Positions 1 through 8,373 of a DNA stretch of 20,806 nt are shown here, piece after piece. Origin of the DNA: a virus. Under the pieces are notes generated by a model, which was given only the letters and a program-made list of their open reading frames with translations, did not search any database and was not told the DNA's origin. The number at the start of each line of letters is the position of its first letter. The stretch's first letter is position 1. Both the position numbers and the translations under genes were made by a program. The stretch lies in IMG/VR virus record IMGVR_UViG_3300018081_000023, positions 1-20,806 of that record. One strand, 5' to 3'.

Positions 1-1249
1 CGGGTCCGCCGGTGGGCCCGGTCGCGTTGAAGTTGCCGGGGTTGGATACAGTCCCCGCGCCGCCCGGACCGGGTCCGCCGGTGTCGAGGCCGGGTCCGCC
101 CTGCACGGCGCCGCCGAAGGCGGACGAGGGCGCGCCCTGTCCGCCCGGCGAGCCGCCCATGCTGCTCATGGCGCCGCCGTTGCCGGCGTTTAGGCCAGAG
201 CCGAGCCCGAACAGGCCGGGCCCGGTGACGCCGCCGCCGAGGGCGCCACCCTTGGACGCGGCGCCGAGGCCGGGGAGGCCCGCAGCACGGCCGATGCCGG
301 TGGACGTGGCGCCGAGGCTCTTGCCGACCGTGCTGGTGCCGCCGCCTTGGCCGTAGCCGCCCGCGCTGAAGCCGGACCCTTCCGTGCCCAGCCCCTGTCC
401 CTGCGGCCCGGTGCCCATCGAGGGACTGCCGCCGAGGCTGACGTTGCCGAGGCTGGGGCTGACGATCGAGCCGCCGAAACCGGCTGCACTGTTCGCAGCA
501 GCTGCCTCCGCGGCCGGGTCCGCCACGCCCTGAGAGAAGGCGGCGCCGGGGCCGTTGTTGCCGGACATGCCGGGCGTGCCGGTGGTGCCCATGCCACCAC
601 CGCGCCCTGCCGCGCTGGCGCCGCCACGACCACCGAGGCCGTGGCTTGAACTGATGCCGAGGATGCCGCCGCCGATCAGGTCGGCTGCGCTGCCGAGCTG
701 GCCGGTGCTGGGCAATCCGGCGGGGCCGCCCAGCATGCCGAGGCCGACTTGGTTGCCGATCGCGTTCCCCGCCTGCGCGATGCCGCCGCCGTAGATGCCG
801 ATGTCGCGTGATCCACTGCTTTCGATCGGCGCGGCGGCGGGCGCAGGCGTGCCCTCGACCGGCGCATCGGGTGTGGCCTCGATCGGCGTTGCCGGAGGCG
901 GCGCGGCTGGCGGCGGTGCGGCTGGCGGCGGTGCGGCTGGCGGCGGTGCGGCTGGCGGCGGTGCGGCTGGCGGCGGCGCCGCTTGCGGATTGCCGAGCGG
1001 GTTGGTGGCGGGCGGCGGCGGCGCGCCCGCCATGAACGGGCCGGTAACGGTGCCGCCCCAGTCGAAGCTGGGCGCCCCGGTCGGGCTACCGCCGGGTAGG
1101 CCGGCAGCACCTTCGGCGCCGGACGGAATGCCGCCGGCACCTTCGGCCTCGATCAGCGCCTGCACGATCGCGCGCCGACGCGCCTCGGCGGTGTCGGCCG
1201 GCGTGATGCCCCATCCGGTCGGAGGATCTGCAAAGCCGTAGTCCGACAT
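1..1249 (-). CDS. Gly/Pro/Ala-rich phage structural protein, 3'-partial
   Basis: The ATG at 1249 (MSDYGFADPPTGWGITPAD) lies 9 nt after the nozzle stop, behind a good AGGAG site. The frame runs open through 416 codons to the left edge, so the C-terminus is missing. Residues 15-40 form a short helix (ADTAEARRRAIVQALIEAEG). Residues 89-121 are a run of AAPPP pentapeptides encoded by a 15-bp tandem repeat. The rest is Gly-rich with Ser/Ala/Asn (GLGGRGGASAAGRGGGMG, GSPSMGTGPQGQGLGTEG), predicted disordered. Position after the nozzle suggests an internal (ejected) virion protein or tail component whose folded domain lies beyond the window. I do not recognise a family. Confidence 0.75.
   Translation of the reverse strand, partial: MSDYGFADPPTGWGITPADTAEARRRAIVQALIEAEGAGGIPSGAEGAAGLPGGSPTGAPSFDWGGTVTGPFMAGAPPPPATNPLGNPQAAPPPAAPPPAAPPPAAPPPAAPPPAAPPPATPIEATPDAPVEGTPAPAAAPIESSGSRDIGIYGGGIAQAGNAIGNQVGLGMLGGPAGLPSTGQLGSAADLIGGGILGISSSHGLGGRGGASAAGRGGGMGTTGTPGMSGNNGPGAAFSQGVADPAAEAAAANSAAGFGGSIVSPSLGNVSLGGSPSMGTGPQGQGLGTEGSGFSAGGYGQGGGTSTVGKSLGATSTGIGRAAGLPGLGAASKGGALGGGVTGPGLFGLGSGLNAGNGGAMSSMGGSPGGQGAPSSAFGGAVQGGPGLDTGGPGPGGAGTVSNPGNFNATGPTGGP
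903..977. repeat. 15-bp tandem repeat, five copies, encodes AAPPP
   Basis: The plus-strand unit GCGGCTGGCGGCGGT is repeated five times (903-917, 918-932, 933-947, 948-962, 963-977), the last differing at its final base. A degenerate copy precedes it. The unit is a multiple of three, so copy changes keep the frame of the Gly/Pro-rich gene. Near-identity at synonymous sites indicates recent slippage. Confidence 0.85.
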
Positions 1250-1258
1250 GGCGTACTC

Positions 1259-3166
1259 CTAGACGTTGACGCCGCCGATTTCGAAGGTCGCCGCGATCGC
1301 GACCAGCTCGACATCGGGCTTGACGGTCTGGGCGATGGTGACCTGCAGGATCGGCGCATGGGCGAAGCCGGTGGTGCCGACCGACACCCACAGCGTGTTG
1401 CGGTTCTGCGGGCGCTGCGGCGCGGGCTGGTCCCACTGCGCCCAGCGCGTGCGATCGTCCTGCGTCGGCGGCACCGTTGCCGGTGTCAGCGGACCCCACT
1501 TGCCTTGGTTCCAGACGTCGGGCAGGCCGGGGTCGAGGCCGGCCGCGGGCGGCGGCGGGATGGTTACGACGTAATCGATCGTCGAGGTGATCTGCGGCTC
1601 GAACGGCTCGGTCAGCCCGGCGGTGAACACGGCGCGCGCCTGCCGCCACGTTACGGTCTGCGAGCGCGCCTGAAACGTCTCCCAGCCCCCGACGAGCGTA
1701 CAAACATAAGGCTGGCCGTCGTCGGTGCCGCTCTGGTCGGCCTGCATCACGAGGCCGTCCTGCGTCCCGAAGTACAGGTTCTCGGCTTTGCGGACGAAGG
1801 CCATCGCGTCGTAGCCGACCGCACGCGCGAAGGCGCCGGTGGCGCTGTTCATCACGAGGCAGTAGCGATTGCCGGGACCGCCGCCGGGGAAGGTGACGAA
1901 GATGCCGCCGTATTCGTCCCAGCGCTTGATCGTCCACGGGTAAGCGATCTTGTGTTTCACCTCCTCGCGCCACATCGGCTTGATCGCGCGCGAGATCATC
2001 GCCAGCTCCATCTCGCCCGCGCTCTTGGTGATCACCTGACTGATCGGGACCATGCCCTCGACGGTCAGGATCACGAGGTCGCCGCCGACCTGCGTGTGCG
2101 CGTTCATCCCCATCGGCTTGCCGACGAAGTAGCGCCCCTCCTGCCGCCACGTCGCGGCGTTGCCGGGGTCGTTGCCGGTGAAGATCAGCGCTTCGCCCTC
2201 GCTCGTCACCACCACCAGCTTGTCGTCGATGCCGTCGCCAGCATCGATGGTCCAGCTGGCGAGGAACAGCAGGTAGCCGCCGAGGGTGGCTGCGCCCGAT
2301 ACCGGGATCTTGGTGAGCGTGCCGCCGACGCTGTCGGTCTGCAGGAACCAGAGGTTCATGCTTTGCTTTTCGATGAAGTAAAGCCGGCTGCGGTATTTGG
2401 CGACGTAAGTTAAATTGCGCCCGAACTCGACCGGCGAGCCGACCGGGCCGGTGATCGCGGCGGCGCCGTCGGAGGGAACGGCTGGCGGCAGCAGCGTGAC
2501 CCAGCCGGTTGCGCTGTTGAAGCGCAGCACCGGGTCACCGGCGTCATTGACCACGATGAGCCAGTTGCCAGCGAGATTGGCGAGCGGGCTGGCGCAGTAG
2601 TTGCCGCTGTTCTGGCCCGACTTGACCAGCGCGGGCACTGGCGCGGTGACGTCGAACAGCTTGGTCTTCTGCGCGGCGAACATGCGCTGCTGCGAGACGT
2701 CGGCATACTCGAACGCGGACACGATTGGCTGGCGCGACGGGTCGCCCACCGGCGGCGTTACGCCGACCGGGACCGGGGTCCACAGATAAGGGATCGCCGC
2801 GCGAGATGCCGCGAACGTGTTCGGTGCGGCGGCGCTGATGTGGTCGAGCCGCGCGCCCCAGAGCGAGTTGTCGGTGTCCTTGGCGATCGCACCGGCGGCG
2901 TAGAACGTCTCGTTCAGCCACGCGGGCGTGTCGGCGACCGCCGCCATCGTGTGCAGGTCGCAGTGGCGCACACAGCCGCCGCGCAGCTTGACGCCGCGCA
3001 TGGTCGGTATCCAGTTGTCCGAGACGATGCACGAGCCCGGCCCCATGTAGGCGTCGTTCTCATGCTGGATGATCCCGCGGGTCGGGGCGGGGATGGTGAT
3101 CGCCTTGAGCTGCTGGGCGTACTGGCCCGGCACCGGCTGGCGACGATAGGCTGCGTGCGCGCTCAT
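1259..3166 (-). CDS. Tail nozzle / stabilisation-like virion protein (635 aa)
   Basis: The start is ATG 3166, overlapping the previous stop as ATGA; the stop is TAG. The N-terminal signature [20 protein letters not shown] (23-42) and [16 protein letters not shown] (49-64) is typical of a phage tail-tube or nozzle family in short-tailed phages, positionally like T7 gp12 or P22 gp10. It is followed by a repetitive beta-propeller-like body ([64 protein letters not shown]). The C-terminal 100 residues have a Pro-rich insertion ([20 protein letters not shown]) and end in beta strands. It has no signal peptide or membrane segment. The protein would close the tail tip and hold packaged DNA. Family placement is good; the exact equivalence to gp10 or gp12 is inferred. 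Confidence 0.8.
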   Translation of the reverse strand: MSAHAAYRRQPVPGQYAQQLKAITIPAPTRGIIQHENDAYMGPGSCIVSDNWIPTMRGVKLRGGCVRHCDLHTMAAVADTPAWLNETFYAAGAIAKDTDNSLWGARLDHISAAAPNTFAASRAAIPYLWTPVPVGVTPPVGDPSRQPIVSAFEYADVSQQRMFAAQKTKLFDVTAPVPALVKSGQNSGNYCASPLANLAGNWLIVVNDAGDPVLRFNSATGWVTLLPPAVPSDGAAAITGPVGSPVEFGRNLTYVAKYRSRLYFIEKQSMNLWFLQTDSVGGTLTKIPVSGAATLGGYLLFLASWTIDAGDGIDDKLVVVTSEGEALIFTGNDPGNAATWRQEGRYFVGKPMGMNAHTQVGGDLVILTVEGMVPISQVITKSAGEMELAMISRAIKPMWREEVKHKIAYPWTIKRWDEYGGIFVTFPGGGPGNRYCLVMNSATGAFARAVGYDAMAFVRKAENLYFGTQDGLVMQADQSGTDDGQPYVCTLVGGWETFQARSQTVTWRQARAVFTAGLTEPFEPQITSTIDYVVTIPPPPAAGLDPGLPDVWNQGKWGPLTPATVPPTQDDRTRWAQWDQPAPQRPQNRNTLWVSVGTTGFAHAPILQVTIAQTVKPDVELVAIAATFEIGGVNV

Positions 3167-3441
3167 CCCAGAGTTTCCAGCTTGATGATGAAGTCGGTGG
3201 CCTTCATCGGCGGCTTGCCTTCGAGCGCAAGCAGGCGGTTTTCGTGCTCGTAGAGTAGACTGGTTTCGGCCGGAACGGTCGGCTTATCGCGCGGCGGCTC
3301 GACGTATGGGTCCGGCTCGCCGCCGTCGGCGAGCCACGCCTCGTATTCCGCGCGATCGCGATTGGCCGGATCGTTCGGTATGCACGCGCCATCCTCGGTG
3401 CGGATCACGACATCGGTGGCGGTGAGTTGATACTCTGCCAT
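3163..3441 (-). CDS. Small fibre-associated phage protein (92 aa)
   Basis: The start is ATG 3441, one-base overlap with the fibre stop (TGATG), with GAGG five bases before; a GTG at 3444 would add one residue. The protein is acidic, beginning with a beta hairpin ([20 protein letters not shown]). The helix [20 protein letters not shown] follows, then a proline linker ([10 protein letters not shown]) and a helical C-terminus ([17 protein letters not shown]). The 'DGA-IP-DP-NRD-YEAWL--G--PDPY' pattern is common in small proteins or domains encoded after tail fibres in many phages. Some of these act in fibre assembly, but a chaperone role here is inference. It overlaps the nozzle gene as ATGA. 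Confidence 0.77.
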   Translation of the reverse strand: MAEYQLTATDVVIRTEDGACIPNDPANRDRAEYEAWLADGGEPDPYVEPPRDKPTVPAETSLLYEHENRLLALEGKPPMKATDFIIKLETLG

Positions 3442-4973
3442 CACAACCTCGCGTCCACGCTTACGTTACCTTTGTTTTGGACAGCCATAGCTATTCTTCC
3501 TTGCGTACTGAGTGGCCCTCCTGTCACCGTCCCGTCGAACTCAATAAGCAACGTGGTTGAGTAGGAAGTCACCGGACCTGCTAAATCCCCAAATAACGCG
3601 CCATCGCCAATCAAAATAGGCGATGTAATTGTAATGGTCGGCGTTGCTCTCATCGGGACAGGATGTATAGCTGCAAGGCGTCCAATGTTATTGCTGCCAA
3701 CACACCCGCCCCGCAAAGGAGGAACACCGTTGTAGAAATACCTCTGACACATCACCAACTCCTGATCAAACGGCCGCATGATCAGCGGCGACTGCGCTGC
3801 GGTCGGAGCCTGCGTGCCGGGGAGGACGGTTACGCCAGTGATGCGGAAGTTGTCAGAAGTAGCAGCAACGCCGTTAACTTGATTGGTCGATCCGACAAAG
3901 TTACCGGCTTGCCACCCGGGCGTCGCCAAGAAAGTTGTACCGGCCGCCACCGTAAACGTGAGGATCATGCCTGTGCCGTTGGTAACCAACCAAGTGCCTA
4001 TCGTGTCGCCGGGAATAGTTATGCTTTTGAACTCTGCTACAGTCGAGACATTCTGTGTATAAGTAAATACATATGCGCGATCCAATCCCGCGTTCCTTAT
4101 GCTCCCGGAATAGATACCAACGCGAGTGTGACCCGTCCAAAAGCTGATAGTGATGGGTGATGCTGCTGCATTTCCCCACGCCAATCGCCCTATACGATAA
4201 CCCTCGATCGAATGTTGAAGAAACACATAATCATTGGCGCCGAGAGATGGTTGCGCCGTAGAAACCGCTATACCTATTTGCGCATGAACAAAAGCTGGAA
4301 ATATTCCCGTAAGACTATATCTAGTTACGGCAACGCCACTGGTGCCAGCTTTGAGCAATCGCCAACCATCGGCGGGATGCTGACCAGATATAGATACGGT
4401 ATTGTCTCCGAACTCCTGACTGACCTCCATCGAGCCGTTGATCTGCATCCCGTTGTAGGCCAGCGCGTCGAACGGCGCGGCGTAGACACGCACGGCGTCG
4501 ACGTACTGCTTCGGGGCGGCCTGCAGCGCGGTTGCCGGATCGCCACTGAGCGCGAGCAGGCCGGTCATCGTGCTGCCCGACTTGGCCACCGCGGCGTTCG
4601 CCGTCACCGCCACTCCGGCCATCTCGGCCGAGAGCTGGTTGTCTGCGGTGTCCACATAGGCCTTGCTGACTTCGCCCGGGGCACCCTGTGGGCCGGTGGC
4701 GCCGGTCGGTCCTGTCGGGCCAGTCGGGCCCTGCGGCCCCTGTGGCCCTTGCGACCCTTGCGGGCCGGTCGGGCCCGGCACGGTGCTGGCGGGACCAGTC
4801 GGTCCTGCGGGTCCGGTGTCGCCCTTCGGGCCGGGCGGGCCGCCCGGCGTGCCAGCCTCCCCCTGCGGCCCCGGCGGGCCCTGCGGCCCGACCGGCCCGG
4901 GTGGGCCTTCCAGCGCGATATTGTAGCTCGAACCGACCGGCGGCGAGCCCCAGCCTGATGATACCGGGCTCAT
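3441..4973 (-). CDS. Second collagen-like tail fibre, low-GC distal domain (510 aa)
   Basis: The start is ATG 4973 (MSPVSSGW), overlapping the S74 fibre stop as ATGA, with AAGGTGG upstream. Residues 1-21 are an anchor (SSYNIALEG) shared with the other fibre. Residues 22-100 are collagen Gly-X-Y repeats with a [16 protein letters not shown] run. [12 protein letters not shown]...[15 protein letters not shown] (104-145) also parallels the first fibre. From about residue 178 the protein becomes a beta-rich lectin-like domain ([75 protein letters not shown]). I know this domain as a recurrent distal module of alphaproteobacterial phage fibres. There is no S74 chaperone. GC content drops to about 48% from roughly 4440 to 3450, unlike its neighbours. 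It is probably the variable receptor-binding part. Confidence 0.87.
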   Translation of the reverse strand: MSPVSSGWGSPPVGSSYNIALEGPPGPVGPQGPPGPQGEAGTPGGPPGPKGDTGPAGPTGPASTVPGPTGPQGSQGPQGPQGPTGPTGPTGATGPQGAPGEVSKAYVDTADNQLSAEMAGVAVTANAAVAKSGSTMTGLLALSGDPATALQAAPKQYVDAVRVYAAPFDALAYNGMQINGSMEVSQEFGDNTVSISGQHPADGWRLLKAGTSGVAVTRYSLTGIFPAFVHAQIGIAVSTAQPSLGANDYVFLQHSIEGYRIGRLAWGNAAASPITISFWTGHTRVGIYSGSIRNAGLDRAYVFTYTQNVSTVAEFKSITIPGDTIGTWLVTNGTGMILTFTVAAGTTFLATPGWQAGNFVGSTNQVNGVAATSDNFRITGVTVLPGTQAPTAAQSPLIMRPFDQELVMCQRYFYNGVPPLRGGCVGSNNIGRLAAIHPVPMRATPTITITSPILIGDGALFGDLAGPVTSYSTTLLIEFDGTVTGGPLSTQGRIAMAVQNKGNVSVDARL

Positions 4974-6850
4974 GCGGCCACCTTCGCTTCCAGCGCCTCG
5001 ATGCGCGTCATCGCCTCTTGCAGCGCCTTGGTCAACGCGGCGACCAGCGGCGGCCATGCCAGCGACTGCACCACGTCAGGGTCGTCCTTGCGCCCGTTCG
5101 CGGTCGTGGGCAGCAGCGTCTCCTGCAATTCGTGCGCGATGAAGCCCCAGTGCTCGATGTTCGTCTCGACGACGAACGGCTTGCCCTCGCTCTTCGCCGT
5201 CGCCTCAAGGCCGGGCGGGGTGTATTCCTTCGGCGTGTAGGAAATCGGGTTGAGTTTCCTGACCTGATCCCACATGCTCTTGAGCGGCGCGATGTCCTTC
5301 TTGATGCGGTAATCCGACTGGAACGCGAGCTGCCCTACTGCTGTGCCGCCGATATAGAACCAGCCGCCCGGCCAGTCGATCGAGAAGGTGTAACCGGGAT
5401 CGGATTGACCCGGTCTGCAGCGATACCCGTTGGTCGAGAGGATGTGCGTGTTTGAAGAGATATTCTTGGCGCTGACATCACCGGCGCCGTTAATGAAAAG
5501 GGCGTTGCCGTACCCGGCTGTATACAGCCTGAACGCATCGCCGCTACCCTCGGTACCGAGATAGAAGCGGTTGCCGTAGCCGGGCACTGCGAACCACATG
5601 CCCGCACCCGATCCCGACTGCGCGAGCTGTATCTCCTGCACGTAAGAGGTGCCGTTGACGCCGAAATTGCCGGTGATCGTGCCGCCGCCGATCGGGAGAT
5701 AGCCGCTGACCGTCGCACTGAGCGCGTGGCTGAACTGGAACTGCGATCCGTTAAAATACATGAACGTATTATCATCGCCGAACCGGATCACGTTGCCGCG
5801 CACTTTCACCTCACTGCCGGCTACCAGATTTCCTTTAGCCGTTGTGTCTGCTGCGGTGATGGTGAGCAGGTTGACACCCGCTCCTCCTCCGAAAATTCGG
5901 AAATGATCGTTCGCTCCTTCCGTACCGACGAAAAACCGCTGCGACATGCCGGACGTGTCGTACCAGCCGCCAGCGCCGGGAGAGGTGTAATGGTGATACT
6001 GGATCGTGTTAAACTCAAAGCCTCCGGCGGATGATTTGGCGAACGTCGTACCGCCGCTGATGTCTTGGAACGAGTGCGCCGTGTTGCGATAATAGTTGGA
6101 CGGATCACCTGTGCCACCGGACACGAAGCACTGGTTGCCGGGTACGTTGGTGATGACGGTGTAAATCCCTGACGAATAGACGCTGCCGCCGCCCGCGAAA
6201 GCGAAGCCGGGCGCCGCCACCGTTGCGCTGAACGTGGCGCCGCCGGTGGCACGGTTAATGGTCATTGGGGTGCCGAGATAGGCACCAGCGTCGCTGTAGC
6301 GCGCGAGCGCGAAGCCAGACCCAGCGTTCGCCCCGCTCTCGGCCGCTTGGTCGCCCAGCGCCATCACCCAGCGCAGGTTGGCGCCATTATAGCTCGCCAA
6401 CTGTGCCGCTGATCCGGCAACAGGCTTGACGAGATTGACCCCCGGCCACGCTCCCGAAACGGTCAGGTTGCCGGTCATGGTGTCGCCGGCTTTGAGCACG
6501 CGCAGCGCATCGGCGGCGTCGACGTAGGCCGCGCTGACGCCGCCGCTCGGCGCGCTCCACTGCGTGTTGTAGTCGGTGGCGTTGACCTTGGTCAGCACCT
6601 GACCGGCAGCGCCGCCCGCGGCGACGCCCGGGCCTGTGGCGCCCGGCGGGCCCGGTACCGTGCTGTCGGCGCCCGGCGGTCCCTGTGCACCGGCAACACC
6701 CGCCGGCCCCTGTGGCCCCGCCGGACCCGGCGGTCCGCCCGGCTCGCCATTGGCGCCCGGCGGGCCTTGCGGTCCCATCGGGCCGGGCGGCCCCTGCAGC
6801 GCGATGTCGAAGGCTCCGGCCGTCGTGTGCGGGTTGTTAATAGTGGGCAT
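4970..6850 (-). CDS. Collagen-like tail fibre with C-terminal S74 chaperone (626 aa)
   Basis: This is a trimeric host-recognition fibre. The N-terminal anchor is [15 protein letters not shown], then Gly-X-Y collagen repeats (about 20-75: [20 protein letters not shown]). [17 protein letters not shown] motif (83-98) follows, then [20 protein letters not shown] with GNLTVSG (107-133), and a long beta-structured shaft. The shaft contains a duplicated module: [18 protein letters not shown] near 305 and [20 protein letters not shown] near 425. The C-terminal 115 residues form an intramolecular chaperone of the endosialidase/S74 type: [11 protein letters not shown] (from 512), HWGFIAHEL, and a final helix [20 protein letters not shown]. 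In the family the chaperone trimerises the fibre and cuts itself off at the Ser of the S-D motif, helped by the nearby Lys. ATG 6850; the stop overlaps the next fibre gene as ATGA. Confidence 0.9.
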   Translation of the reverse strand: MPTINNPHTTAGAFDIALQGPPGPMGPQGPPGANGEPGGPPGPAGPQGPAGVAGAQGPPGADSTVPGPPGATGPGVAAGGAAGQVLTKVNATDYNTQWSAPSGGVSAAYVDAADALRVLKAGDTMTGNLTVSGAWPGVNLVKPVAGSAAQLASYNGANLRWVMALGDQAAESGANAGSGFALARYSDAGAYLGTPMTINRATGGATFSATVAAPGFAFAGGGSVYSSGIYTVITNVPGNQCFVSGGTGDPSNYYRNTAHSFQDISGGTTFAKSSAGGFEFNTIQYHHYTSPGAGGWYDTSGMSQRFFVGTEGANDHFRIFGGGAGVNLLTITAADTTAKGNLVAGSEVKVRGNVIRFGDDNTFMYFNGSQFQFSHALSATVSGYLPIGGGTITGNFGVNGTSYVQEIQLAQSGSGAGMWFAVPGYGNRFYLGTEGSGDAFRLYTAGYGNALFINGAGDVSAKNISSNTHILSTNGYRCRPGQSDPGYTFSIDWPGGWFYIGGTAVGQLAFQSDYRIKKDIAPLKSMWDQVRKLNPISYTPKEYTPPGLEATAKSEGKPFVVETNIEHWGFIAHELQETLLPTTANGRKDDPDVVQSLAWPPLVAALTKALQEAMTRIEALEAKVAA

Positions 6851-7529
6851 TGCGCGACCACCGCGACGTCGGCATGCGATCGACCAATATCGGCGCGGGC
6901 TGGTCGCGTCCCATCGCGTTGGCCAGAGCGTCGCTGTACGACCCCATCGGCTCTGCGTAAGGCGATCCCTTGTTGGCCATCCACTGCCAGATCATGCCCA
7001 GCTTGAGCAGCCGCTCGTCGAGCCGGAAGCGGTCGGTGTCGGCGATGAAGCTGTCGCCGTAGCCGCCACTGGCGAGAGCGACGCAGTTGCGGTCGAGGTA
7101 GGCGAACGAGGCGGTGACGCCGACGCCGAGCGCAGGCTGGATGATCAGGTTGTCTCCCAGCACCGTCCACATGCCGATGCCGTTGACGATCGTGTTCGAG
7201 AGCCGGTGGCGCAGCCACTCGTCGGTGTCGGGGACGAACGCCATCGGGGCTTGGCTGTTGAGCGACGACCACACATTGGTGGTCAGCAGCATGCGCTTGT
7301 AGTTGGCTGGCAGCGGCCATTCGGTCTGCACGGCGTCGCCGGTGTAGGTCTGCAGCGCCCTGAGCACCGACCAGTCGCGCGTGTCGTAGGCGATGCGCTG
7401 GGCCATCTCGTCGGCCAGCGCGACCATCTCCTGCATGGTGCGGTTGGCGGTGAGGTTGGTGAACACCGACGACGGCAGCGCCACGCCGACGGCGGCGCAG
7501 ACATCCCGAACCACCGCCAGCAGTGTCAT
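6837..7529 (-). CDS. Head-tail adaptor / connector protein (230 aa)
   Basis: This protein matches a recurrent phage family coded between capsid and tail genes. Its hallmarks are the N-terminal helical start [16 protein letters not shown], the helix [19 protein letters not shown] (35-53), the strand [10 protein letters not shown] (73-82), [12 protein letters not shown], and the C-terminal [20 protein letters not shown] with YAEPMGSY after it. Similar proteins are annotated as adaptors or tail tubular protein A-like connectors that bind beneath the portal. The start is ATG 7529, one base after the previous stop; the stop overlaps the fibre gene by 14 nt. Family recognition is good; the exact ring it forms is inferred from gene order. 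Confidence 0.8.
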   Translation of the reverse strand: MTLLAVVRDVCAAVGVALPSSVFTNLTANRTMQEMVALADEMAQRIAYDTRDWSVLRALQTYTGDAVQTEWPLPANYKRMLLTTNVWSSLNSQAPMAFVPDTDEWLRHRLSNTIVNGIGMWTVLGDNLIIQPALGVGVTASFAYLDRNCVALASGGYGDSFIADTDRFRLDERLLKLGMIWQWMANKGSPYAEPMGSYSDALANAMGRDQPAPILVDRMPTSRWSRNAHY

Positions 7530-7530
7530 G

Positions 7531-8241
7531 TCACGCCGCCTTGTCAGGCCGTGCGTCGAGCGCCATCCGCACCAGTGCCTTGCGGTTCAAGCTGCCGATC
7601 GGCGCCTGCCCGGTCTGGGTGGTGATGAAATCGCGGATCTGGTCGAGGTCCATGTCCTTGAACTGGCCCTCGCCGCCGGTCTTCTTCAGCGCCTCGTTGT
7701 CCTCCGCGAGCGCCATATTCTTCGCCCGCAGCGCCTCCAGCTCGGCCTGCAGCTGCGTCGTCGGGGCGTTCTCTCGAGCCGCGGCGAGATACTCGTCGGC
7801 ACGGTTCTTCTGCTCGCGGCCATAAGGGCCGAGGTTCTTCAGCTCCTGCCCATCGACATTCGCGAGCTGCTCGACGGTGTAGATGTTCTGCGCCTTGAGG
7901 CTGGCGCGCTGGCCTTCGGTGAGGAACGGCGCGAAGTCGAGCGGCGTGCCGCTCTTGGTTTGCTGGGTCTGCGCCTGAAACTGGCGATATTGGTGCGCGA
8001 AGCGCTCGGCGTAGGTGATCGATACCTGCTCGCCGGTGAACTGGTCGATGCGCCAGTGCGAATGCGAGTGCGCCGGATAGGACGTCCAGTTGCGACTGCC
8101 GGGCACGCGCACCTCGCACACCTCGACATCGTCGAAGATCGGTCGTCCCTCGGCTGCGCTCCTGCTCGGGTTCGGGTTCGCCATGTTCCTGAACGTGGCG
8201 ACGAGGACAGCGTCAGGGTCGCGGGTCTGTGTCTGCTGCAA
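7531..8241 (-). CDS. Conserved phage protein, HhH-like, TTG start (236 aa)
   Basis: The best start is TTG 8241, preceded by CAGGAG at proper spacing; the next Met (residue 20) lacks a well-placed ribosome-binding site. The N-terminus is beta-rich ([18 protein letters not shown], 35-52), with a His cluster (AHSHSHWR, 57-64) that could bind metal. A block at about 107-138 ([20 protein letters not shown], then DGQELKNLG) resembles a helix-hairpin-helix-like module seen in virion-region phage proteins. Residues 160-188 form a short coiled coil, and a C-terminal small helical domain ([20 protein letters not shown]) resembles SAP/Rho-N-like folds. I recognise it as a recurrent hypothetical of such phages, function unknown. 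One base separates it from the adaptor gene. Confidence 0.78.
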   Translation of the reverse strand: MQQTQTRDPDAVLVATFRNMANPNPSRSAAEGRPIFDDVEVCEVRVPGSRNWTSYPAHSHSHWRIDQFTGEQVSITYAERFAHQYRQFQAQTQQTKSGTPLDFAPFLTEGQRASLKAQNIYTVEQLANVDGQELKNLGPYGREQKNRADEYLAAARENAPTTQLQAELEALRAKNMALAEDNEALKKTGGEGQFKDMDLDQIRDFITTQTGQAPIGSLNRKALVRMALDARPDKAA

Positions 8242-8255
8242 GGTAGGCTCCTGTT

Positions 8256-8271
8256 TGTTTCACATGAAACG
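8256..8271. promoter_or_regulatory. parS-like palindrome (candidate ParB site)
   Basis: Plus-strand TGTTTCACATGAAACG matches the bacterial chromosomal parS consensus TGTTTCACGTGAAACA at 14 of 16 positions. The arms GTTTCA/TGAAAC are perfect; the mismatches are the central G to A and the last base. It is AT-rich in a GC-rich context, lies in a non-coding gap, and sits between a stem-loop and the ribosome-binding site of the 236-aa gene. It could be a ParB loading site, or an operator for another dimeric regulator. Function is inferred from resemblance only. Confidence 0.45.
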
Positions 8272-8277
8272 GTCGGA

Positions 8278-8317
8278 ACCACCGCCCGTCAGGCTCGTCC
8301 ACTGGACGGGCGGCGGT
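8278..8317 (-). other. Long GC-rich stem-loop between capsid and 236-aa gene
   Basis: Arms 8278-8290 and 8305-8317 pair over 13 positions with one G-U; on the transcript they read ACCGCCGCCCGTC and GACGGGCGGTGGT. The 14-nt loop overlaps a second small palindrome (GTCCACTGGAC, 8297-8307). No T-run follows. Together with the 8325-8366 stem it makes the most structured non-coding RNA in the window. It is probably a processing, attenuation or stability element that sets capsid output above that of the downstream genes. Confidence 0.55.
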
Positions 8318-8324
8318 CCCTTAC

Positions 8325-8366
8325 CGGGGGAGAGCGGGAAGGATTGGGGGTTTTGACCCTCCCCCG
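8325..8366 (-). other. Stem-loop just after the capsid gene
   Basis: An 8-bp perfect inverted repeat (CGGGGGAG at 8325-8332, CTCCCCCG at 8359-8366) encloses 26 nt. An alternative GGGGG/CCCCC pairing is possible inside the same stretch. It begins 8 nt after the capsid stop on the transcript. There is no T-tract after it, so it is not a standard intrinsic terminator. It could protect the 3' end of capsid mRNA or act as a weak terminator. Confidence 0.5.
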
Positions 8367-8373
8367 ATTATCA

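Noticed and set aside
903-977. Tandem repeats as a possible CRISPR array
   Set aside because: Units are contiguous 15-mers with no spacers and are in-frame coding sequence.
795-1241. Plus-strand Gly/Ala repeat protein (GGGAA repeats)
   Set aside because: It is the complement of the AAPPP repeat in the minus-strand gene, with no ribosome-binding site or neighbours on the plus strand.
1953-1960. TGTTTCAC half-site resembling parS
   Set aside because: Only one arm is present and it lies in the nozzle coding region; chance occurrence.
1358-2413. 351-aa plus-strand frame and 354-aa alternative minus frame (1086-2150)
   Set aside because: Both are shadows of the nozzle gene, whose motifs, start overlap and composition are far better; the minus alternative is Arg/Asp/Gly-rich without any recognisable fold.
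4663-4926. Plus-strand frame rich in GPxGP that resembles collagen
   Set aside because: It is the antisense of the real collagen repeats: GGN/CCN codons read as Gly/Pro on both strands. The minus-strand frame has the flanking domains.
8278-8366. Rho-independent terminator after the capsid gene
   Set aside because: The stems are strong but neither is followed by a T-tract on the minus strand, so they are listed only as stem-loops.
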